NCBI GenBank assembly: GCA_964577665.1
Contig: CAZOBD010000225.1
Location: 1-5,368 of the forward strand
DNA from: CAYVTD01 sp964577665
Lineage (GTDB): Bacteria > Bacteroidota > Ignavibacteria > Kapaibacteriales > UBA2268
Direction of reading: 5' to 3'
Length of the DNA stretch: 5,368 bases
The position numbers and the translations under genes are program-made. Positions 1 to 5,368 of the stretch are shown here, piece after piece. The notes under the pieces were generated by a model. That model worked only from the letters and a program-made list of their open reading frames with translations, was not told the origin of the DNA and ran no database searches. Numbering within the stretch: position 1 is the first letter of the stretch; every line of letters starts with the position of its first letter.

Positions 1-26
1 GCATCATACTCGTTTTTTTGTTTATC

Positions 27-231
27 TAAGACTTCTGATGAGCATCCNNNNNNNNNNNNNNNNNNNNNNNNNNNNNNNNNNNNNNNNNNNNNNNNNNNNN
101 NNNNNNNNNNNNNNNNNNNNNNNNNNNNNNNNNNNNNNNNNNNNNNNGAAAGCTTATGATGAGCATCCGAAAGCTTATGATGAGCATCCGAAAGCTTATG
201 ATGAGCATCCGAAAGCTTATGATATACATCC
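27..231. repeat. 21-bp tandem repeat array (minisatellite), split by an assembly gap
   Basis: Three identical 21-bp units lie back to back at 148-168, 169-189 and 190-210. A fourth at 211-231 has three adjacent substitutions (GAG to ATA). Left of the gap, 27-47 matches the same unit at 17 of 21 positions. Edge units are thus degenerate and inner ones identical, as usual for tandem arrays. Each unit carries the palindrome AAGCTT and an interrupted palindrome GATG-AG-CATC. There are no spacers, so it is not CRISPR. The period is a multiple of three, and four of six frames stay open through a unit: the plus strand reads KAYDEHP heptads, the minus strand MLIISFR heptads. I see no ribosome binding site for either and favour an intergenic minisatellite, though a real repeat peptide is not excluded. 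Copy number is unknown because of the gap. Confidence 0.9.
48..147. other. Assembly gap of 100 Ns, real length unknown
   Basis: One hundred undetermined bases sit exactly between repeat units: the left unit ends at 47 and the next resolved unit starts at 148. If the array continues in phase, the true gap should be a multiple of 21, and 100 is not. The 100 Ns are therefore most likely a scaffolding placeholder. Any reading frame drawn across it, or peptide length derived from it, is meaningless. Confidence 0.95.
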
Positions 232-495
232 GTGAGCTTGTTTTTTTAGGTTAAATGATTTAAAAATGAAAGAATTTTTCTTTGATTCTTATTATTTAAT
301 GCATTTTTCAAACAAAATTCCGTTTTACAACAGTCAAACAGAGTATGACTTGAAACTCTCCTATCCAAATCGGAGTTTGGATAGGAGGAAAGTTATTGTT
401 TTGAAAGCAACTTAGTATTCTGTTTAATACGCTGAATCCCTGAGACTGTGAATAGCAGTTAATAAAGGCATGAATGCAGTATTTTGAGAATTAAA
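232..495. other. Intergenic region without a convincing gene
   Basis: This A/T-rich stretch lies between the repeat array and the stop codon of the leftward protease gene. Only short, stop-interrupted reading frames are present on either strand, and none has a credible start with a ribosome binding site. The one clear structure is the perfect hairpin at 358-387. A T7 run (241-247) follows directly after the array and mirrors a T7 run at 13-19 on its other side. I see no tRNA, riboswitch or transposase remnant. Confidence 0.6.
358..387 (-). terminator. Perfect 12-bp hairpin, possible terminator of the protease gene
   Basis: CTCCTATCCAAA at 358-369 is exactly complementary to TTTGGATAGGAG at 376-387, leaving a six-base loop (TCGGAG on the plus strand). 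It lies 108 bp past the stop of the leftward protease gene, so it could end that transcript. Against a classical intrinsic terminator, neither side has a good U-tract: the minus-strand transcript continues AGTTTCAAG, the plus-strand one GAAAGTTATTG. It may instead be a transcript-stabilising 3' hairpin or part of a dispersed repeat. The hairpin is certain; its function and strand are inferred. Confidence 0.4.
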
Positions 496-3339
496 CTAAC
501 GCATGACGGCAATGATTGCGGTATATAATTTCTTTGAAGTACTTGCTTTTAAAATATATACGCCCGCAGGAAGCTCAGCGGTAGAAATATTTATTATCGA
601 TTCGGCATTTTTTAGTTTAAATGAATGCTTTTCCATGCCGGTTATATCAATAAATGAGATGTTTACGCTGCCAGCCGGCTTAGCGGGAAATGCAATAGTA
701 ATGAAATCATCGGCGGGCAGGGGGGATATTTTGAGATTATCATCGGAAGCGGATTTATTTTCTTTGACTGATGAAATACCTGCAAGGCAGTTATGTAATT
801 CGGTGATTAAATCCTGTCTGTTTTCGGCGGCTGCAAGGCAGAACTCGCAGTCTCTTTCGCCTGACGGCTCGATTTCTTCGGGAAACCTCATGCCTACAAA
901 CATACTTATGTCAGTTATATCGTCATTTTGTATCGCCGCACCGTTGTAAAGGGCGGCAAGCTGGTCGGAAAGGCGGAACTGCTGTGTAGTTTCGTAGGTA
1001 AGCCCCGCAGCCTGCGGCAAAGCATAGTCATACTTGTTGGTAAACGCCATCATGCCTACGAGGGGAAAATCGCCGCCGGCATATTCAGCTATTTCGCAGG
1101 CGGCTGGAAATATTTTAAATGCTTCCGGAATAGCTTCCGGGAAGAATGCAGTCTTATTTTCCTCGAAAGAACTGCCGAAAGGCCCGATGTCCCAGTCAAG
1201 ATAGTAGCCCGCGGAAATATCCTTAATGGAAGTATTTTCGTTTAAGTTCTTCAGCTTTAAATTTATCCTGATCCAGCTTCCGCCGTTTTTCGACAGGGTG
1301 TATTCCTGGGCGATTTGAAGATTAATTCTATGCGATGCAGATGCTTTTGAGTCGTCTATTATTCCGATATTCCTGTCCGGATAAGTAAACTGCTTGATCG
1401 AAGCGAAATCGTTGCTGACACTACCGTCGGCGCTGTAATTTGCAGATATAACTTTCTCGCGGTCTTCGCCGACCATAATGCCTCCTTTGAAAATCTGGTT
1501 GCGGTTGTTTTTATAAACAAAGCCTACGCCATCGTTAGCTCCGGCTGCGTCTTCTTTCACCCGAAAGCCGAATGTACCCCTGTCGCTGACCGAAAATTTC
1601 AGACGATCATTCTCAAAAGTGGTCATTTCGGTCGTCGGAGTGAATGAAATGAGGAAAAAATCCTTGTAGCCGTTCGCTGCTTCGATATCGACACGCAATA
1701 AAATCACATCGTCATAGTAATCGGCGAATGAAAAGGAGAAACCATCGAGAAGGAAGCCGGCTCCTTTTTCTACATTGGAAATATTAACGGATTGGTCGAT
1801 AATTTGAATAATATCGGTGAAGTCATAAGCCGGCGAAAGGGTAAAAGTAAGGTCATGGGCGGCTCCGAGATAGTTTTTAACTTTAATATCAAGCGCTGCT
1901 TTATCACCGGGATTGAATCTGTCGGGCATTATACCGTCTTCATTTTTAAAATAAACCTCTACGGGTCTGATTGCGGGCATTGAGAAGGGGTCTGTATTCA
2001 TAAGATTGGATATATTAAGCCTTCCGGGAATAATTTTTCTGACATTGAAGTTATTTTCGGTGATATCAACGGTCATCTGCCTGACAAATTCCAGCGCTTG
2101 AAGCGCTTCGAGGTCAGGATATTTCGCTCTGGCAAGCGCAGCAGCCCCTGCGACGACCGGAGAAGAAAATGAAGTGCCCGTTCCAACCGCCTGATAGGAG
2201 TCATTAAGGAGTGCGGTAGTGTAATTGCCCAGTCCTTGAGCCATTATATCAACTTGTACGCCGAGGGAAGTCTGTGTAAGTTTGTCGGAAGCATTTACTT
2301 CACCGACTCCGAGCACTCCGCTGTAGCCGGCAGGGTAAGTAATTTCCGTATTGGTATTTTTATTGCCGCCGGAGGCAATAAGGGCAAGGTCATTTGCAAC
2401 AGCGTAGTTGATAATGCTCTGGTCGAAATCGGAAAAAGCCTTAACTCTGCCCCAACTGAGATTCATTACTTTAAAGCCTCTCTGAGCGGCATACATAATG
2501 GATTCATAACCGAAGTCGAGATCAGTTGAGCCGAGCTTTGCAATCTTCAGGGGGAAAATTTTGCTTCTGCCTCCGGCTCCGGCAACGCCTTTGCCGTTGT
2601 CGAAATGCGCAGCGGCAATCCCGCTGGTCTGTGTGCCGTGGGGGTGGGTATTGTAAGTGTTGTCGGCGCTTACTCCGTCGCTTTCAAAAGTAAAATTGTA
2701 GCCCTTGTAATCATCTACATAGCCGTTTCCGTCATCGTCTATTCCGTTGTTAGGTGTTTCGGCTGTGTTAACGGCAATGTTATCTTTTAAATCTTCATGT
2801 TCATTGTTTATGCCGTTATCACTTACGGCAATCACAACTGATTCATCCCCTTTAAAACTGTCCCATGCCTGAATAAAACCGGAGCTGTTGAGAACATTCT
2901 GTTTGTCAACCTCCGGGTCATTCGGAATGTACAGCATTTTATCGGGATAGCGAACTTCAGCAAGTTCAATTTCAGGATACTCGGTTTCAAGTCTTTTAAC
3001 AATTTTCTCCGGATTAGCTTCTCCGGAATATTCAAGTACAAAAGTACGAAGCAATGGTTCTTCGGCATCTTTTATTTTTTGTATTCTGCTTTTTTTCATA
3101 ATCGCTGCTCTTTTTAAGTTTTTTTCCGCAAAAGTCAAGGAAAGCTCAGGCTTTAGCAGTCTGTCTTCTACGGAAAGCCCCTCGATGGAAAACATTTTAT
3201 CCAAAACAATATCTTTTTTCACGTCAGGTTTCAGCCTGATGAAAATCCGGGAGGGGCTGCCTGCAGATAAGAACCCGGGGCTTAACACCAAAGCAAGCAA
3301 TAAAAGAGAGAGGACTGATCTTTTAATTAAAATTTTCAT
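496..3339 (-). CDS. Secreted subtilisin-like (S8 family) serine peptidase with T9SS C-terminal sorting domain
   Basis: Predicted secreted endopeptidase of 947 residues. Residues 1-26 form a signal peptide: KILIKR, a Leu-rich core, then a likely cut after LSA. Residues about 30-130 resemble a subtilisin propeptide. The catalytic domain (about 140-450) has an intact triad: Asp174 in AVSDNG, His234 in HPHGT, Ser390 in GTSFSSP. Asn326 in ASGGN is the likely oxyanion residue. An acidic stretch at 198-210 (NNGIDDDGNGYVDD region), common in FCB-group S8 proteases, may bind calcium. Residues about 455-865 are probably beta-rich and I cannot assign them. Residues about 866-947 match a type A T9SS sorting domain: ISPLPADD, then SFIDITG, then LPAGVYILKA, ending in a basic residue. 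This predicts outer-membrane export by T9SS. The usual PNP motif reads PLP here. The start is fixed by the signal peptide; no SD is visible. The gene is divergent from dnaX. The substrate is unknown. Confidence 0.93.
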   Translation of the reverse strand: MKILIKRSVLSLLLLALVLSPGFLSAGSPSRIFIRLKPDVKKDIVLDKMFSIEGLSVEDRLLKPELSLTFAEKNLKRAAIMKKSRIQKIKDAEEPLLRTFVLEYSGEANPEKIVKRLETEYPEIELAEVRYPDKMLYIPNDPEVDKQNVLNSSGFIQAWDSFKGDESVVIAVSDNGINNEHEDLKDNIAVNTAETPNNGIDDDGNGYVDDYKGYNFTFESDGVSADNTYNTHPHGTQTSGIAAAHFDNGKGVAGAGGRSKIFPLKIAKLGSTDLDFGYESIMYAAQRGFKVMNLSWGRVKAFSDFDQSIINYAVANDLALIASGGNKNTNTEITYPAGYSGVLGVGEVNASDKLTQTSLGVQVDIMAQGLGNYTTALLNDSYQAVGTGTSFSSPVVAGAAALARAKYPDLEALQALEFVRQMTVDITENNFNVRKIIPGRLNISNLMNTDPFSMPAIRPVEVYFKNEDGIMPDRFNPGDKAALDIKVKNYLGAAHDLTFTLSPAYDFTDIIQIIDQSVNISNVEKGAGFLLDGFSFSFADYYDDVILLRVDIEAANGYKDFFLISFTPTTEMTTFENDRLKFSVSDRGTFGFRVKEDAAGANDGVGFVYKNNRNQIFKGGIMVGEDREKVISANYSADGSVSNDFASIKQFTYPDRNIGIIDDSKASASHRINLQIAQEYTLSKNGGSWIRINLKLKNLNENTSIKDISAGYYLDWDIGPFGSSFEENKTAFFPEAIPEAFKIFPAACEIAEYAGGDFPLVGMMAFTNKYDYALPQAAGLTYETTQQFRLSDQLAALYNGAAIQNDDITDISMFVGMRFPEEIEPSGERDCEFCLAAAENRQDLITELHNCLAGISSVKENKSASDDNLKISPLPADDFITIAFPAKPAGSVNISFIDITGMEKHSFKLKNAESIINISTAELPAGVYILKASTSKKLYTAIIAVMR

Positions 3340-3445
3340 TTTACCACATTTAAGTATGTTAATAATAATATAATTTTCAAAACTGAATTTTTTTTATTAG
3401 CTTTATTTTTTTTAAAATAATAAAAATTATCAAAGTAATAAACTT
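3340..3445. promoter_or_regulatory. A/T-rich divergent promoter region between the protease gene and dnaX
   Basis: All transcription signals for the two divergent genes should lie in these 106 bp unless transcription comes from further away. The stretch is extremely A/T-rich, with two T8 runs (3388-3395 and 3406-3413). Toward dnaX, TAAAAT at 3413-3418 matches five of six positions of the sigma-70 -10 consensus, but no good -35 is visible. Toward the protease, TTGAAA (complement of 3375-3380) is a -35 look-alike, but its best partner would leave almost no leader. Neither start codon has an SD, which fits FCB-group initiation habits. An imperfect inverted repeat (3386-3398 with 3416-3428, 12 of 13 pairs) is present but easily arises by chance in such sequence. 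The regulatory role is inferred from gene orientation. Confidence 0.5.
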
Positions 3446-5257
3446 ATGGATTTACTAGCAAAGAACAAAGAATTTGTGGTAACCGCCCGCAAATGGCGTC
3501 CTCTAAAATTTAAAGACGTTGTCGGACAAGACCATATTACATTAACACTTAAAAACGCAATTCGTCTCAAAAGAATTCATCATGCTTATCTTTTCAGCGG
3601 TCCGAGAGGCGTCGGCAAAACAACCACAGCCCGCATCCTGGCAAGAGCTTTGAACTGCACAAATCCTCAGGATTACGAGCCCTGTAACGAATGCGAGTCC
3701 TGCGTATCCATTTTAAAAAGCAGTTCGATGGACGTAATAGAAATCGACGGAGCCTCAAACAACAGTGTGGATGACGTTCGCAAGCTCCGCGAGAGCGCCC
3801 GCTATGCACCTTCCGGAAAGTACAAAATGTACATAATTGACGAGGTGCACATGCTCTCGACGGCTGCTTTCAATGCCCTTTTGAAAACCCTTGAAGAGCC
3901 GCCGCCCCATCTTATTTTTGTGTTTGCCACTACCGAGCAGCACAAAGTGCCCGCTACAATACTCAGCCGCTGCCAGCGTTTCGGCTTCCGCCGCATGGAG
4001 ATGGATTTGATAATCCAGCATCTCGGTTATATTGCCAGCAAAGAGGATATAACCATTGACGAGGAGTCGCTTGTTACAATAGCAAAAAAAGCTGACGGCT
4101 CTATGCGGGACGCCCAGAGCCTTTTCGATCAGGTAACTGCCTTCTGCGGCTCGGAAATTAAATATTCCGAAATGGCAGACGCGCTGCATCTTATTGATCA
4201 AGACTTGTTTTTCAGAGTATCTGAAGCAGCCCATGAAGGAAATCTGCAAGAAATGCTCAAAATCACCCGCGAAGTAAGCGAAAAAGGATATGACCTGATG
4301 GAATGTATGCAGGGAATATTAGAGCATTTCAGAAATCTCCTGACGGTAAAAGTAACCGGCAAGACCAATATGATTGAAACATCCACGGCTTTTCTGGAAA
4401 AATATGATCAGGCTGCAAAACAATTCACCAAAGAGGATATTCTCCGCTTGTTGAACCTTATCAGCACCTCCGAGCAGAATCTGCGCTTTGCCTCACAGCC
4501 GAAGATACGCTTTGAAACAACACTTACTCAGATAGCTTCGATGGATTCGGCTAAACAGATAGCAGAGCTTATAGAAGAAATAAGGTCTTTAAAAAAAAAC
4601 TTAATTTTAGACGATAGCGCGGCTTCCAAAAAAAAAGAAACTGACAATAGAAAAAAAGAAAAAAAAGACTCTGAACTGCTGAAAAACATCCTTACTGACA
4701 ATGACGCTGCCGAATCTTCCCCGTCCTCCGGCGAGCCGGATATTCCTTATACAAAATCAGATGAATCAGTGCAAGAAGAAAAAGCATCCACCAATGAGAA
4801 AGAAACTGTTTCCGAAGAAGACTTGATGAGCGGATGGGAAGACTTTGTCAACAACTATGCAAACGGAGGAAGCGGCCTTTTCATGCTCAAGCAGGCTCAG
4901 ATTCTGCCGGTTTTTCATACCGGCAGCATTCTTTTGAAAGTCCGCGAGCTTTCCGGATATAATATGCTTAAAGATATTAGAAGAACTATCGAAGATCTTG
5001 CCCGTAAACACTATAAAGGCAATGTAAGCATTAAAGTGATTCAGGATGATTTTGCGGAGCCACCGCTGCAAACTACATCTGCTGAAATCTCCGGGGACGC
5101 TCAATTGACAGAAATTAATGATAGAAACAAGGATTTGCAAATAAATTCGTCAGTTTCAAAACCGGATACCGATAATAAAGAACTTGAATCGATGCACCCC
5201 GTCGAAAGAGAAATAGTTGAACTTTTCGGGGCTAAGGAAGTAAGGAAGGCAAAGTAA
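3446..5257 (+). CDS. dnaX: DNA polymerase III subunit tau/gamma, clamp-loader ATPase
   Basis: DnaX powers loading of the sliding clamp onto primed DNA and, as full-length tau, links the loader to the polymerase and helicase. The 603-residue product starts with the typical VTARKWRPL and DVVGQDH. It has Walker A GPRGVGKTT at 52-60 (Lys58), a zinc site of four cysteines (71, 80, 83, 86), Walker B IIDEVHML at 130-137, sensor 1 FATTE at 160-164, the SRC motif at 174-176 with the trans-acting arginine finger Arg175, and sensor 2 GSMRDAQ at 218-224. The collar domain III ends near 367. A charged, Lys/Glu/Ser-rich linker (about 380-455) leads to a folded tau-like tail (about 458-535) and a short acidic end. 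All motifs are intact. The start is the ATG just before MDLLAKNKEF, with no SD. Poly-A runs in the linker suggest a second, shorter gamma product (separate entry). A probable gene follows 52 bp after the stop codon. Confidence 0.97.
   Translation: MDLLAKNKEFVVTARKWRPLKFKDVVGQDHITLTLKNAIRLKRIHHAYLFSGPRGVGKTTTARILARALNCTNPQDYEPCNECESCVSILKSSSMDVIEIDGASNNSVDDVRKLRESARYAPSGKYKMYIIDEVHMLSTAAFNALLKTLEEPPPHLIFVFATTEQHKVPATILSRCQRFGFRRMEMDLIIQHLGYIASKEDITIDEESLVTIAKKADGSMRDAQSLFDQVTAFCGSEIKYSEMADALHLIDQDLFFRVSEAAHEGNLQEMLKITREVSEKGYDLMECMQGILEHFRNLLTVKVTGKTNMIETSTAFLEKYDQAAKQFTKEDILRLLNLISTSEQNLRFASQPKIRFETTLTQIASMDSAKQIAELIEEIRSLKKNLILDDSAASKKKETDNRKKEKKDSELLKNILTDNDAAESSPSSGEPDIPYTKSDESVQEEKASTNEKETVSEEDLMSGWEDFVNNYANGGSGLFMLKQAQILPVFHTGSILLKVRELSGYNMLKDIRRTIEDLARKHYKGNVSIKVIQDDFAEPPLQTTSAEISGDAQLTEINDRNKDLQINSSVSKPDTDNKELESMHPVEREIVELFGAKEVRKAK
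4581..4674 (+). other. dnaX: Candidate slippage/frameshift region making a gamma form of DnaX
   Basis: Four A-runs cluster right after the clamp-loader core: A9 at 4591-4599, A9 at 4628-4636, A7 at 4651-4657 and A8 at 4659-4666. The first reads TTA AAA AAA AAC in frame and contains the slippery heptamer A-AAA-AAC. Shifting -1 there, or gaining one A in the mRNA, meets TAG at 4615-4617 and gives a protein of about 390 residues. Shifting +1, or losing one A, meets TAA at 4602-4604 and gives about 385. A -1 shift at the second A9 meets TGA at 4642-4644. TAAGG (4581-4585), eight bases before the heptamer, could act as an SD-like stimulator. Known precedents are E. coli dnaX (ribosomal -1 shift) and Thermus dnaX (transcriptional slippage on A9). 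Whether slippage occurs here is inference. Confidence 0.5.
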
Positions 5258-5290
5258 TAATTTGAAACAATTATGATTTTGTAAATCACT

Positions 5291-5302
5291 TAAGGAGATG
5301 AT
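5291..5302 (+). promoter_or_regulatory. Near-perfect extended Shine-Dalgarno after dnaX
   Basis: TAAGGAGATGAT matches 11 of 12 positions of the full complement of the 16S rRNA tail (TAAGGAGGTGAT). It begins 33 bp after the dnaX stop and decides the start of the following frame. The ATG at 5298 lies inside the SD itself and so is unlikely to initiate, whereas TTG at 5310 sits seven bases after it. The contrast with the SD-less dnaX and protease starts is marked. Confidence 0.6.
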
Positions 5303-5309
5303 AATTTTT

Positions 5310-5368
5310 TTGGTAGATATGCCAGATCGTATAAAAAAAAGTAAATTAAATTGTAAACCGGAAGAGAC
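5310..5368 (+). CDS. Start of a downstream gene, truncated by the window end, unidentified
   Basis: From TTG at 5310 the frame stays open to the window edge and reads (M)VDMPDRIKKSKLNCKPEE, a hydrophilic, Lys-rich N-terminus. I do not recognise it. It does not look like YbaB/EbfC, the small nucleoid protein that often follows dnaX. The case for a gene rests on the very strong SD at 5291-5302, correct spacing, same-strand placement 52 bp after dnaX and no obvious terminator between. Alternative starts are ATG 5319, which is far from the SD, and ATG 5298, which overlaps it. About 19 codons are visible, so reading-frame length alone is weak evidence. Confidence 0.45.
   Translation, partial: MVDMPDRIKKSKLNCKPEE

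Noticed and set aside
27..231. CRISPR array
   Set aside because: The 21-bp units abut with no unique spacers, and no cas-like gene is present.
424..471. Short minus-strand frame starting MPLLTAIHSLRDSAY in the intergenic region
   Set aside because: It has only about 15 codons and no ribosome binding site, and I see nothing that marks it as a gene.
503..1245. Plus-strand open frames (503-949 and 928-1245) opposite the protease gene
   Set aside because: They are antisense shadows of a gene with a complete signal peptide, catalytic triad and sorting domain. Their translations show no recognisable motifs and they overlap each other.
2832..3068. Minus-strand 78-residue frame inside the protease gene
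   Set aside because: It is an alternative-frame shadow lying within the conserved propeptide and catalytic coding region.
3353..3380. Sigma-70 promoter for the protease (TTGAAA, 16 bp, CATACT on the minus strand)
   Set aside because: The -10 match is only four of six and would place the transcription start about seven bases before the ATG; too weak to annotate on its own.
3755..4249. Minus-strand 164-residue frame opposite dnaX
   Set aside because: The DnaX frame here encodes Walker B, sensor 1, SRC and sensor 2 motifs, so the antisense frame is a by-product of codon composition.
4766..5140. Minus-strand 124-residue frame opposite the 3' part of dnaX
   Set aside because: It is low-complexity, has no motif and no ribosome binding site, and lies opposite the continuous DnaX C-terminus.
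5258..5290. Terminator after dnaX
   Set aside because: Only a weak, interrupted ACAA/TTGT pairing is present with no stable stem, so read-through into the next frame is more likely.

Overview
The window looks like a chromosomal segment from a member of the Fibrobacterota-Chlorobiota-Bacteroidota (FCB) group. Two things point there: a secreted subtilisin ending in a type IX secretion (T9SS) sorting domain, and two main genes whose starts lack a Shine-Dalgarno (SD) sequence and have A/T-rich leaders. The N-terminus of DnaX (VTARKWRPL, then DVVGQ) reminds me more of Ignavibacteria/Chlorobi than of classical Bacteroidia. That last placement is from memory and is not proven here.

Layout. Positions 1-231 hold a 21-bp tandem repeat array interrupted by a 100-N assembly gap (48-147). 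Positions 232-495 hold no convincing gene, but contain a perfect 12-bp hairpin (358-387). A 947-residue secreted S8 peptidase runs leftward (3339 to 496). A very A/T-rich 106-bp divergent promoter region (3340-3445) separates it from dnaX, which runs rightward (3446-5257) and encodes the tau/gamma subunit of the DNA polymerase III clamp loader. Forty bases after the dnaX stop, a near-perfect extended SD (5291-5302) precedes a short reading frame that is open to the window end. This is probably the start of the next gene in a dnaX operon.

The two main genes are functionally unrelated neighbours: dnaX is replication housekeeping, and the protease is exported. I see no mobile element, CRISPR array, RNA gene or defence module. 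The most interesting signals are: (1) a cluster of A9, A9, A7 and A8 runs at the domain III/linker junction of dnaX, where both alternative frames close within a few codons of the first run, as expected for a slippage-made short gamma form; (2) the 21-bp array, whose period is two helical turns and a multiple of three, so it reads as heptapeptide repeats on both strands; (3) an unusual T9SS sorting motif in the protease. Most of the window is otherwise ordinary, and I do not claim a wholly new system.
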